NCBI GenBank assembly: GCA_003454835.1
Contig: DMTA01000016.1
Span: forward strand, 1,814 to 10,044
Direction of reading: 5' to 3'
Length of the DNA: 8,231 nucleotides
Source of the DNA: Achromobacter sp.
Lineage (GTDB): Bacteria; Pseudomonadota; Gammaproteobacteria; Burkholderiales; Burkholderiaceae_B
Translations under genes and position numbers: made by a program
The notes under the pieces: generated by a model
Database searches by the model: none
The model's input: the letters and a program-made list of their open reading frames with translations, nothing else
Told to the model about the DNA's origin: nothing
Part shown: positions 1 through 8,057 of the stretch, piece by piece
Layout: every line of letters begins with the position of its first letter
Numbering within the stretch: position 1 is the first letter of the stretch

Positions 1-842
1 GCCAGAAATGCGTAATGCCCCGCGCCGGCGGCCACCTGGAAATCCGGTGCGGCGCCCAGGCCCTGGCGCACGGCCTCGACGCTGGCCGGGCTGACACCGT
101 CGCCCCCCCGTTCCGACGCCCATAGCTGAACGGGCAGCGTAACGCGCTTGAGCGCGTCGACCGGAAACACATTGAGCGGATCGGCAATGACCGCCGCCTT
201 GATGCGCGTGTCCTGCGGGTACGGCTGCTGCGGCACCTTGCCGGCGGCGATGTCGCGGCACATGGGCAGCGACGCCTGTTCCTGGCAGATCGCCAACCCC
301 GCCGCCAGGTCCGGCGCCGCGCCTGCCAGCACCAGGCCCGTATACCCGCCGCGCGAAAAACCGAAGAAGCCGATCTTTTCGGGATCGATCCTTGCCTTGT
401 CCGGCCACGTGCCGGTCATGTAGTCGATCAGCCGGCGCATTTCGCGGGGCCGGGTGGAAAAGATCGACAGATACCCCTGCCGCGATTTGTCCTGCGCGTT
501 GTCGCCGACGTGGTTGATCGCCGCGACCACGAAGCCCGCATCGGCAAGCCCGGCCGCCGTGTCGTGGTGGCTGAGATACGAGCCCGCCGAGCCGTGCGAC
601 ATGACGATGAGCGGATAGCGCCCTTCCGGCACCTTGCAGCCCTGCACCCCTTGAATGGCTACGCGGCCCACCTTGATGTCGCCCGCGGGTTCGGCGCACG
701 GGGTCCAGACCGCACCTTGCAGACCGGGACCGTTCTGATCCATGGGCAAATTCAGACGCTGGAAGCCGGCGGCGTGCGCAGCAGGCGCTGAAAGCGCCAG
801 GGCGGCGCACACCAGGGACGGGACAAGCTTGGCAAGGGGCAT
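1..842 (-). CDS. Exported alpha/beta-hydrolase, dienelactone hydrolase-like (3' end outside window)
   Basis: This gene starts at the ATG at 842 and stays open for 280 codons to the left edge, so its C-terminus is missing. An in-frame TGA at 866-864, with no other start codon after it, fixes the start. The SD is weak. Residues 1-24 form a Sec signal peptide with likely cleavage after Ala-His-Ala, so the enzyme should act in the periplasm or outside the cell. A Met-Ser-His-Gly segment (81-84) would form the oxyanion region. Gly-Phe-Ser-Arg-Gly-Gly places the nucleophile at Ser163. Asp221 (in Ala-Asp-Pro) and His276 (in Ala-Gly-His-Tyr) are the best acid and base; Glu244 or Asp248 are alternative acids. 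The layout resembles the predicted dienelactone hydrolase/PAF-acetylhydrolase-like group (COG4188 type). The substrate is unknown. It lies beyond the terminator of the glp operon, so it is probably a separate transcription unit unrelated to glycerol. No clear promoter is visible in 843-936. Confidence 0.85.
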   Translation of the reverse strand, partial: MPLAKLVPSLVCAALALSAPAAHAAGFQRLNLPMDQNGPGLQGAVWTPCAEPAGDIKVGRVAIQGVQGCKVPEGRYPLIVMSHGSAGSYLSHHDTAAGLADAGFVVAAINHVGDNAQDKSRQGYLSIFSTRPREMRRLIDYMTGTWPDKARIDPEKIGFFGFSRGGYTGLVLAGAAPDLAAGLAICQEQASLPMCRDIAAGKVPQQPYPQDTRIKAAVIADPLNVFPVDALKRVTLPVQLWASERGGDGVSPASVEAVRQGLGAAPDFQVAAGAGHYAFL

Positions 843-936
843 GCAGGACGGAGTGCAAAGGATTCAAGGGCGCGCGCCGCGCGGCTGGCGAGATTGTGAC
901 ACGCCCGGCCATCCGGCTCGCCCGGGCAGGCAAGCC

Positions 937-967
937 AAAAAAAACGCCACAGGCACCCTGTGGCGTT
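937..967 (-). terminator. Intrinsic terminator of the glycerol ABC transporter operon
   Basis: Positions 943-953 and 957-967 form a perfect 11-bp inverted repeat with a 3-nt loop (954-956). On the minus strand the stem is followed by a run of eight T (944-937; the inner two overlap the stem base). The stem begins 24 nt after the glpV stop codon. This is a textbook rho-independent terminator pointing leftward. The plus strand has no T-run after the stem, so it should work in one direction only. Confidence 0.93.
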
Positions 968-991
968 CATGCGCTGACCGGACGGAACCGC

Positions 992-2722
992 TTACCGCAC
1001 CTTCCCCGCCTTCCACGCCGACAGCAACTGCTCATAGGGAATCGTCTCGCCCTTCGGCTTTTCATTGGCCAGCTTCTTCCAAGGCGCGTGCTGGTCAGAC
1101 AGCCACTTGCTCGGATCGCTCTTGGGATTGAGCTTGGGCGCGCACTGCGCCATGCCCGCCCGTTCAAGCCGCGCCATCACCTGATCCATTTCGTTGGCCA
1201 GGTTGTCCATGGCCGCCTGCGGGGTCTTTTCCCCCGTGACCGCGGTGGCGACGTTCTTCCACCAGAGCTGCGCCAGCTTCGGATAGTCCGGCACGTTGGT
1301 GCCGGTGGGCGTCCATGCCACGCGCGCGGGACTGCGGTAGAACTCGATCAGGCCGCCGTAGTTGGCCGCGTTCTTGGTGAAGAACTCGCTGTTGATGTCG
1401 CTGTCCCGGATGAAGGTCAGGCCGGTAATGGACTTCTTGAGCGACACCGACTTGGACGTGACGAACTGCGCATACAGCCACGCGGCCGCCATCTTGTCGG
1501 GGTTGGTGGACTTGAAGAAGGTCCACGAGCCCACGTCCTGGTAGCCGTTCTGCATGCCGTCCTTCCAGTACGGACCGTAAGGCGACGGCGCCATGCGCCA
1601 CTTCGGCGTGCCGTCGTCGTTCACGACCGGCAGGCCTTTCTTGGTCATGTCGGCGGTGAAGGCCGTGTACCAGAAGATCTGCTGCGCGATCTGGCCCTGC
1701 GCGGGCACGGGTCCCGCTTCCGAGAAGGTCATGCCCATGGCCTGCTGCGGCGCAAACTTCTTCATCCAGTCGATGTATTTGGTCAGCGCATACACGGCGG
1801 CCGGGCTGTTCGTGGCCCCGCCGCGCGACACCGAAGCGCCGACCGGCGTGCATTTGTCGTCGGCCACGCGGATGCCCCACTCGTCCACCGGCATGCCGTT
1901 AGGCAGGCCCTTGTCGGCCGCCCCCGCCATCGACAGCCACGCATCGGTAAAGCGCCAACCCAGCGACGGATCCTTCTTGCCGTAGTCCATGTGGCCGTAG
2001 ACGCGCTTGCCGTCGATCTCCTTGACGTCGTTGGAGAAGAACGTCGCGATGTCTTCGTACGCGGACCAGTTGGTGGGCACGCCCAGTTCATAACCGTACT
2101 TGGCCTTGAACTTTTCTTTCAGGTCCGGCCGTGCGAACCAGTCGGCGCGGAACCAGTACACGTTGGCGAACTGCTGGTCCGGCAACTGGTAGAGCTTGCC
2201 GTCCGGCGCCGTGGTGAACTTGGTGCCGATGAAGTCCTTCAGATCCAGGTCCGGATTGGTCCATTCCTTGCCGGCTCCGGCCATGTAGTCGGACAGCGGC
2301 AGGATGGCGCCGTAACGGTAGTGGGTGCCGATCAGGTCGGAATCGGAGATCCAGCCGTCGTAGATGGACTTGCCGGACTGCATGGACGTCTGCAGCTTTT
2401 CGACGACGTCGCCTTCCTGGATGAGGTCGTGATTGACCTTGATGCCGGTGATTTCGGCAAAGGCCTTGGCCAGCGTCTTGGACTCGTACTCGTGCGTGGT
2501 GATGGTTTCGGACACCACACTGACTTCATTGACGCCCTTGGCCTTGAGCTTGGCCGCGGCGTCGATGAACCATTTCATTTCGGCCATCTGCTGTTCCTTG
2601 GACAGCGACGAAGGCTGGAACTCCGAATCGACCCACTTCTTTGCCTCCGGCTCGCCGGCCCAAGCCCCTGACGTACCGATCAGGGCGATAGCGGCCGCCA
2701 TGGCGTGCATGCGCAATTTCAT
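992..2722 (-). CDS. glpV: Periplasmic glycerol-binding protein of ABC transporter
   Basis: This 576-residue extracellular solute-binding protein (family 1 type) should capture glycerol in the periplasm and deliver it to the GlpPQ channel. The ATG at 2722 is chosen because a strong SD (GAGGAGA, 2735-2729) lies 6 nt upstream and a Sec signal peptide follows directly: residues 1-22, with a Met-Lys-Leu-Arg start, a hydrophobic core and an Ala-Trp-Ala cleavage site. The protein is much longer than typical sugar-binding proteins such as UgpB (about 440 residues), which fits the long binding proteins that travel with DUF2160 and GlpST-type ATPases. The mature part is rich in Trp and Tyr. It has two cysteines, Cys291 and Cys527, which could form one disulfide. 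It is the last gene of the operon, after a 119-bp structured leader, and is followed by a terminator. Glycerol as substrate is inferred from the glpR and glpD context. Automated annotation might call it a sugar or glycerol-3-phosphate binding protein. Confidence 0.88.
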   Translation of the reverse strand: MKLRMHAMAAAIALIGTSGAWAGEPEAKKWVDSEFQPSSLSKEQQMAEMKWFIDAAAKLKAKGVNEVSVVSETITTHEYESKTLAKAFAEITGIKVNHDLIQEGDVVEKLQTSMQSGKSIYDGWISDSDLIGTHYRYGAILPLSDYMAGAGKEWTNPDLDLKDFIGTKFTTAPDGKLYQLPDQQFANVYWFRADWFARPDLKEKFKAKYGYELGVPTNWSAYEDIATFFSNDVKEIDGKRVYGHMDYGKKDPSLGWRFTDAWLSMAGAADKGLPNGMPVDEWGIRVADDKCTPVGASVSRGGATNSPAAVYALTKYIDWMKKFAPQQAMGMTFSEAGPVPAQGQIAQQIFWYTAFTADMTKKGLPVVNDDGTPKWRMAPSPYGPYWKDGMQNGYQDVGSWTFFKSTNPDKMAAAWLYAQFVTSKSVSLKKSITGLTFIRDSDINSEFFTKNAANYGGLIEFYRSPARVAWTPTGTNVPDYPKLAQLWWKNVATAVTGEKTPQAAMDNLANEMDQVMARLERAGMAQCAPKLNPKSDPSKWLSDQHAPWKKLANEKPKGETIPYEQLLSAWKAGKVR

Positions 2723-2841
2723 GACCTGTCTCCTCGATAAGTCTTCCCCTATCGTGCTGCGGACCGCTGGCCGGGGAAGACGCTGGCCGATAGTCCTTTT
2801 CCTGACTGCCCGAAACCAACGAAGGGTCTGGCGCCCTTCTT
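2723..2841 (-). promoter_or_regulatory. Structured intercistronic leader before glpV
   Basis: This gap between glpU and glpV is long for an otherwise tightly packed operon. A perfect 9-bp inverted repeat (GTCTTCCCC at 2741-2749, GGGGAAGAC at 2773-2781) encloses a 23-nt loop. A 6-bp repeat pairs 2749-2754 with 2788-2793. A 5-bp repeat pairs 2750-2754 with 2735-2739, which touches the first base of the glpV SD (2735-2729). These pairings cannot form together as simple nested hairpins. A 9-bp direct repeat (CGCTGGCCG) occurs at 2765-2773 and 2781-2789. Possible roles are RNA processing or stabilisation that raises binding-protein levels, or control of glpV translation. The repeats are seen; the function is inferred. 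Confidence 0.5.
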
Positions 2842-3150
2842 TCACCCTTTTTTCATGATGAACGCCAGCAGCAGCATGGACAGCACGAAGCTGATCCATA
2901 CCGATGGAGGCTGGTCCAGCGAAAACCACTCGACCGCCTTCTGGCCAAACCCCAGAAACGCCAGGTTGAGCCACGCCGCGGCCATCAGACCGATGAACAG
3001 CCGGTCGCCGCGCGTGGTGCGCAGGGGCAGAAACCCCTTGCGCTCCTGCGTGGGCGACTTCAGCTCCCAGATCGTCATGCCGACCAGCATCAGCACGATG
3101 CAGCTGAAGAACACGGCGACCGGGGTGGTCCACACCATCCAGCTGAACAT
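2842..3150 (-). CDS. glpU: Small DUF2160 integral membrane protein of glycerol transporter operon
   Basis: This 102-residue inner membrane protein has three predicted helices (about 10-27, 51-69 and 84-99). A charged loop between the first two contains a Thr-Arg-Gly-Asp-Arg-Leu-Phe-Ile-Gly motif (46-54). It ends in Lys-Lys-Gly. I recognise it as the DUF2160 family, found almost only beside this kind of glycerol ABC transporter. Its biochemical role is not established; it may be an accessory subunit of the permease or may help the binding protein dock. The start is the ATG at 3150, because the SD AGGAGGG (3164-3158) is 7 nt away. A GTG two codons upstream is only 1 nt from that SD. The gene starts 27 bp after glpQ and is followed by the structured glpV leader. 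Confidence 0.85.
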   Translation of the reverse strand: MFSWMVWTTPVAVFFSCIVLMLVGMTIWELKSPTQERKGFLPLRTTRGDRLFIGLMAAAWLNLAFLGFGQKAVEWFSLDQPPSVWISFVLSMLLLAFIMKKG

Positions 3151-3157
3151 GGGCACG

Positions 3158-3164
3158 CCCTCCT
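3158..3164 (-). promoter_or_regulatory. Ribosome binding site that decides the glpU start
   Basis: The minus strand reads AGGAGGG, a near-perfect match to the 16S rRNA tail. It sits 7 nt before the ATG at 3150 but only 1 nt before the in-frame GTG at 3156, so the ATG is the plausible start and the protein is 102 rather than 104 residues. Confidence 0.8.
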
Positions 3165-3177
3165 GTAGTTCCGATTC

Positions 3178-3982
3178 CTACACCCGGCCCATCGCGAAGC
3201 CCTTCGCGATGTAGTGCCGCACGAACCAGATGACGATGCCGCCCGGCACGATGGTCAGCACGCCCGCGGCCGCCAGCACGCCCCAATCCATGCCGGAGGC
3301 CGATACGGTGCGCGTCATGGTCGCGACGATGGGCTTGGCGTTCACCGACGTCAGCGTGCGCGCCAGCAGCAGCTCCACCCAGCTGAACATGAAGCAGAAG
3401 AACGCCGCCACACCCACGCCCGACTTGATGAGCGGCAGGAAGATCGTCAGGAAGAAACGCGGGAACGAATAGCCGTCCACATAGGCGGTCTCGTCGATCT
3501 CGCGCGGCACGCCGGACATGAAGCCTTCCAGGATCCACACCGCCAGCGGCACGTTGAACACCAGGTGGGCCAGCGCCACCGCCAGATGCGTGTCCATCAG
3601 GCCGAACGAGCTGTAGAGCTGGAAGAACGGCAAGAGGAACACGGCCGGCGGCGTCATGCGGTTGGTGAGCAGCCAGAAGAACACGTGCTTGTCGCCGATG
3701 AACCGGTAGCGCGAAAACGCGTAGGCGGCCGGCAGCGCCACGGCCAGCGAGACGACCGTGTTGATGACCACGTAGATCAGCGAATTGATGTAGCCCGAAT
3801 ACCAGGCCGGATCGGTGAAGATGGTGCGGTAATGCTCGAATGTGAAGTCGCGCGGCCAGAGGGTCAGCGTGCTGACGATCTCGGTGTTCGTCTTGAACGA
3901 CATGTTCAGCATCCAGTACAGCGGCAGGATGGCGAACACCAGGTACAGCGTCAGGAAGGCGCCGCGCCACCAGGTGGATTTC

Positions 3983-3990
<8 letters not shown>
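3178..3990 (-). CDS. glpQ: Glycerol ABC transporter permease (second)
   Basis: This 270-residue inner membrane permease belongs to the MalG/UgpE type (binding-protein-dependent transport, family CarB). About six helices are visible, near 10-30, 70-92, 103-125, 135-156, 188-212 and 236-258. The cytoplasmic EAA loop spans about 164-187: Glu164, then Asp172-Gly173, ending in Leu-Pro (185-186). This is the coupling element that contacts the ATPases. With GlpP it should form the heterodimeric channel. Its ATG overlaps the end of glpP by 8 nt, and its SD (GAGGAG) lies inside the last codons of glpP, so translation is probably coupled. This transporter gene is unrelated to the glycerophosphodiester phosphodiesterase that shares the name glpQ in E. 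coli. Glycerol specificity is inferred from the operon. Confidence 0.88.
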
Positions 3991-4869
<879 letters not shown>

Positions 4870-4873
<4 letters not shown>

Positions 4874-5958
4874 CGGATCAGCTCCTCGTCGCGGTAGAAG
4901 CAGGTGTGGGGATTGAGCACGGTCAGCCACACCGTGGCGTCCTTGCCGCCGGCGACGACGTTGCTGCCCAGACGGGCGCGCACCGGCGTGCCTTCAAAGT
5001 CGGCCACCAGCAGCGTGTACGTGCCCACGTCCTGAACGCGTTCCACGCGCATGGGCACGGCGCCGGGCGTCCCGGCGTCGGCCACGCGCAGGTATTCGGG
5101 ACGCACGCCCAACTTGACGGGACCGGCTCCCTCCAGATTGGCGGCCAGCTCGGCCGGCACGCCGTGCAGCCGGTGCTGACCCACCATCAGCGCGCCATCG
5201 CGCCATTGGGCCGGCAGGAAGTTCATCCCCGGCGACCCGATGAAATGGCCGACGAAGGTGTGCGCGGGCCGCTCGAACAGATCATCCGCGCTGCCCACCT
5301 GCACGGCGCGGCCGCGCGCCATGACCATGACCTGGTCGGCAAAGGTCAGCGCCTCGGTCTGGTCATGCGTCACGTAGATCAGCGTCAGCTTGAACTCGTG
5401 ATGGATCTCCTTGAGCTTGCGGCGCAGTTCCCACTTCAGTTGCGGGTCGATCACCGTAAGCGGTTCGTCAAAGAGAATGGCGGACACGTCGCTGCGCACC
5501 AGACCGCGGCCCAGCGAGATCTTCTGCTTGGCATCGGCCGTCAGCCCGCTGGCGCGGCGGTCCAGCACGTTGGACATTTCCAGCATTTCGGCGATGCGGC
5601 CCACGCGCTCGCGGATGCGATCGGGCGCGACGCCCCGGTTACGCAGCGGAAACGCCAGATTCTCGGCGACCGTCATGGTGTCGTACACCACCGGAAACTG
5701 GAACACCTGCGCGATGTTGCGCGCCTGCGGGGTCTGGTCGGTGACGTCGCGGCCGTCGAACAGGATGCGCCCGTGCGACGGCCGCAAAAGGCCCGACACG
5801 CAGTTGAGCAGCGTGGTCTTCCCGCAGCCGGAGGGCCCGAGCAAGGCATAGGCGCCGCCGTCGCGGAAGGTGAACTGCAGCGGCAGCAGCGCGTAGTCGT
5901 CGTCGGACTTGGGATGGGCGACGTAAGAATGGGACAGGTCCAGCTCGATCTGCGCCAT
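4870..5958 (-). CDS. glpT: Glycerol ABC transporter ATPase with degenerate signature motif
   Basis: This 362-residue MalK/UgpC-like ATPase has an N-terminal nucleotide-binding domain (about 1-240) and a C-terminal TOBE/MalK-type domain (about 245-362, with Gly-Val-Arg-Pro-Glu at 284-288). Walker A is canonical (GPSGCGKT, 41-48). Gln87 is the Q-loop, Walker B ends Phe-Asp-Glu-Pro with Asp164 and catalytic Glu165, and the H-loop His198 sits in Thr-His-Asp. The signature, normally LSGGQ, is LTADA at 139-143; the following Lys-Gln-Lys-Ile-Ser-Leu-Gly-Arg keeps the spacing. The D-loop is also altered (Thr-Val-Ile-Asp-Pro, 168-172). This looks like a property of the subunit rather than a damaged gene, because the frame is intact. 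It starts at 5958 in a TGATG overlap with glpS, with SD GGAGGTGA. It is named after the Rhizobium transporter, not the E. coli glycerol-3-phosphate antiporter GlpT. Confidence 0.9.
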
Positions 5959-7043
5959 CAGGTCACCTCCCCCGCCCCCGCCGGCTGCCGGGGCGCCGCC
6001 AGCAGCGCCCCATCCGGGCCAAACGCGTAGGTCTGCGCGGGGTCGAAATACAGCCGCACGTGCTCGTCCAGCGTGTAGCGGTGCACGCCGGGCAGTTGTG
6101 CGACCACGTCGCCCGCGGCCGTCTCGGCGTGGACAAAGGTGTCGGACCCGGATATCTCGGCCAGCTTGACCCGGCCGGGCAGCTCGATGTGGCCGGGCCG
6201 CGATTCCACATCCAGGGCGCCGGCGCGCAGACCGGCCGTGATCTCGGCATCCACGCCCGCCGGCAGCGCACGATCCACCGCCACGTCGCCCTGCAGCACG
6301 AAACCGCCGTTGTGCCGGCGGGCGGCGAACAGGTTCATGGGCGGGTCGCTGAAGGCGCGCGCCACCCGGATCGAGTTGGGCCGATGAAAGACCTCGGCGG
6401 TGGGGCCGTATTGCAGCAGTTCACCCGCGTCGAGCACCGCAGTGTGGCCGCCGAGCAACAGCGCCTCGCCCGGTTCGGTGGTGGCGTAGACCACGGTCGA
6501 CCGCCCCTGCGCGAACAATTCCGAGAGTTCGTCGCGCAATTCCTCGCGCAGTTTGTAGTCCAGGTTGACCAGCGGTTCGTCCAGCAGGATCAGCGGCGCA
6601 TCCTTGGCTAGCGCCCGCGCCAGCGCCACCCGCTGCTGCTGACCGCCCGACAGTTCTGACGGATAGCGGTCCAGCAGATGGTCGATGTGCAGCCGCGCCG
6701 CCATGGCGTGGACTTTTTCACGCGTGTCGCGCTCGCCGCGCAGCTTGAGCGGCGAGGCGATGTTGTCGTAGACCGACATGGACGGATAGTTGATGAACTG
6801 CTGGTAGACCATCGCCACGTTGCGCTGGCGAACGGGCACGCCGGTGACGTCGGCGCCGTCGACCCGCACGTGGCCCTCGGAAGGCCGGTCCAGCCCGGCC
6901 ATGATGCGCATCAGCGAGGTCTTGCCGGCCAGGGTGGCCCCCAGCAGGACGGTCATGGCGCCCGGAACCGGGGCCAGGCTCATGGGATACAGGTGCGTCT
7001 GCGAGCCGGCCCGCAAAGCTATCCCGTCCAAGGTCAGCTGCAT
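5958..7043 (-). CDS. glpS: Glycerol ABC transporter ATPase lacking the H-loop histidine
   Basis: This is the first gene of the operon and encodes 361 residues: a MalK-like nucleotide-binding domain (about 1-235) and a C-terminal TOBE-like domain (about 236-361). Walker A is irregular (GATLAGKT, 35-42): it fits the general P-loop GxxxxGKT but lacks the usual middle glycine. Gln81 is the probable Q-loop. The signature LSGGQQQ (131-137) is perfect. Walker B has Asp155 and Glu156, and the D-loop reads Asn-Leu-Asp (160-162). The H-loop, normally Thr-His-Asp, is Thr-Thr-Glu (188-190), so the switch histidine is replaced by Thr189 (codon at 6479-6477). The partner GlpT has the opposite pattern. The start at 7043 has the SD GAGGAG (7054-7049). 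Transcription probably starts in the divergent region shared with glpR. Confidence 0.9.
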   Translation of the reverse strand: MQLTLDGIALRAGSQTHLYPMSLAPVPGAMTVLLGATLAGKTSLMRIMAGLDRPSEGHVRVDGADVTGVPVRQRNVAMVYQQFINYPSMSVYDNIASPLKLRGERDTREKVHAMAARLHIDHLLDRYPSELSGGQQQRVALARALAKDAPLILLDEPLVNLDYKLREELRDELSELFAQGRSTVVYATTEPGEALLLGGHTAVLDAGELLQYGPTAEVFHRPNSIRVARAFSDPPMNLFAARRHNGGFVLQGDVAVDRALPAGVDAEITAGLRAGALDVESRPGHIELPGRVKLAEISGSDTFVHAETAAGDVVAQLPGVHRYTLDEHVRLYFDPAQTYAFGPDGALLAAPRQPAGAGEVT

Positions 7044-7265
7044 CTAGTCTCCTCAACCTACTTATACGTCCCTGTTTTCTACGGACTTCGGTATTCGGCA
7101 CAGCGTCCCAGCCTGCGTGTCCCGGCTTTTTACGCGCGGGCACAACACGATGAGCATACTCTTTCAGATGGCTTTCGTTTTTTGTGCGTTTTACTGAAGA
7201 AGCGAACAAAAAACAATCTTGCGGTGCGTCATTATTTTTCGCTTTTGTTGTTTTATCATTCGAAC
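7044..7265. promoter_or_regulatory. Divergent glpS/glpR control region
   Basis: This 222-bp gap, clearly more AT-rich than the flanking genes, separates the divergent starts of glpS and glpR and must hold promoters for both. It contains several T-rich elements centred on CG: TTTCGTTT (7173-7180), TGCGTTTT (7185-7192), the reverse of TTTGTTCGC (7202-7210) and TTTTCGCTTT (7236-7245). The first two are 11 bp apart, one helical turn. TTTCGTTT-like repeats are known operators of some DeoR-family regulators such as AgaR. Candidate -10 boxes are TATCAT for glpR (7254-7259, plus) and TATGCT for glpS (7158-7153, minus). Neither has a good -35, so exact promoters remain uncertain. Confidence 0.6.
7177..7214. 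promoter_or_regulatory. Candidate GlpR operator: inverted repeat
   Basis: Arms GTTTTTTGT (7177-7185) and ACAAAAAAC (7206-7214) are perfectly complementary over 9 bp. Allowing one mismatch they extend to 12 bp each (7177-7188 and 7203-7214), with a 14-bp spacer. The repeat lies midway between the divergent genes and includes two of the CG-centred T-rich elements. It is a plausible operator for the adjacent DeoR-family repressor, whose tetramers often bind repeated sites. As poly-T/poly-A arms it could partly reflect composition alone. Confidence 0.45.
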
Positions 7266-8057
7266 ATGACACTGAATCCACGACAGAGTGCGCTGATCGA
7301 AATGGTGCGGGCCCAGGGCTCGGCCTCGATCGAAGAGCTCGCCAAACGCTTCGACGTCACGCTGCAGACCGTGCGGCGGGACGTCAACATCCTTTCCGAA
7401 GCCGGCCTGCTGTCGCGCTTTCATGGCGGGGTGCGCATCGAGGCGTCGACCATCGAGAACATCGCCTACCGCAAGCGCCAGGGGCTGCACGCCGCGGGCA
7501 AGCAGCGCATTGCCGAAGCCGTGGCGCGCGCCGTGCCGGACGGCTGTTCGCTGATTTTGAACATCGGCACCACCACCGAGGCCATCGCGCGCGCGCTGCT
7601 GCGCCATCGCGGGCTGCGTGTCATCACCAACAACCTGCACGTGGCCGACATCCTGTCCGACAACCCGGATTGCGAAGTCATCGTCGCCGGCGGCGTGGTG
7701 CGCTCGCGCGACCGCGGCATCGTCGGCGAAGCCACGATGGACTTCATCCGCCAGTTCAAGGTCGACATCGGCCTGATCGGCATTTCCGGCATCGAGGCCG
7801 ACGGCACCCTGCGCGACTACGACTTCCGCGAAGTGCGCGTGGCGCGCACGATCATCGAGCAGTCGCGCGAGGTCTGGCTGGCCGCCGACAGCAGCAAGTT
7901 CAAGCGTCAGGCCATGGTGGAACTGGCGCATATTTCGCAGATCGACCGCTTCTTCACCGACGCGCATCCGCAGGAACCGTTGGCGCAAGTGTTGCTGGAC
8001 GCCGGCGTGCGCTGCGACGTCGCCGCCGCGCCGCACGCCCCCAAACCTACACTCTGA
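7266..8057 (+). CDS. glpR: DeoR-family glycerol-3-phosphate regulon repressor
   Basis: This is a 263-residue DeoR/GlpR transcription factor. Residues 5-58 form the winged helix-turn-helix, with a recognition helix near 32-43 (Thr-Val-Arg-Arg-Asp at 35-39) and the wing Phe-His-Gly-Gly-Val (52-56). Residues about 76-235 are the sugar-phosphate sensor domain: Gly-Thr-Thr-Thr (101-104), Thr-Asn-Asn (121-123), and a GlpR-like block from Arg-Asp-Arg-Gly-Ile-Val-Gly-Glu-Ala-Thr (148-157) through the Phe-Arg-Glu-Val-Arg stretch (187-191). This block resembles E. coli GlpR closely enough to prefer GlpR over AgaR or DeoR. The expected inducer is glycerol-3-phosphate. It should repress the divergent transporter and probably itself and glpD. 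The ATG at 7266 fits the usual family N-terminus. No SD is visible before it, and the frame stays open far upstream without support. Confidence 0.92.
   Translation: MTLNPRQSALIEMVRAQGSASIEELAKRFDVTLQTVRRDVNILSEAGLLSRFHGGVRIEASTIENIAYRKRQGLHAAGKQRIAEAVARAVPDGCSLILNIGTTTEAIARALLRHRGLRVITNNLHVADILSDNPDCEVIVAGGVVRSRDRGIVGEATMDFIRQFKVDIGLIGISGIEADGTLRDYDFREVRVARTIIEQSREVWLAADSSKFKRQAMVELAHISQIDRFFTDAHPQEPLAQVLLDAGVRCDVAAAPHAPKPTL

Noticed and set aside
807..842. Lipoprotein signal in the hydrolase (Cys12)
   Set aside because: The residue before Cys12 is Val, not Gly, Ala or Ser, and an Ala-His-Ala type I cleavage site follows at residue 24.
896..2671. Plus-strand open frame of 591 codons opposite glpV
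   Set aside because: It is fully antisense to a well-supported gene. The translation is dominated by Arg, His, Gly and Val with no domain, signal or SD, typical of a high-GC shadow frame.
2723..3970. Upstream in-frame extension of glpV (416 extra codons)
   Set aside because: It runs through glpU and glpQ in another frame. The ATG at 2722 has a strong SD and a signal peptide directly after it.
4874..4930. Upstream start for glpP adding 19 residues
   Set aside because: It lies inside glpT, has no SD, and would precede the first membrane helix with an atypical tail. The ATGA overlap start at 4873 has a good SD.
7061..7066. TATAAG on the minus strand as the glpS -10 box
   Set aside because: It would start transcription at about the SD itself (near 7054), leaving no usable leader, and no acceptable -35 lies upstream.
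6678..7265. Longer N-terminus for glpR
   Set aside because: The frame is open upstream but overlaps glpS antisense and crosses the AT-rich promoter region. DeoR-family proteins begin just before the helix-turn-helix, matching 7266.
7249..7268. E. coli-type GlpR operator at the glpR start (CGAACAT)
   Set aside because: Only one half-site matches; the other half shows almost no agreement. Probably coincidence.
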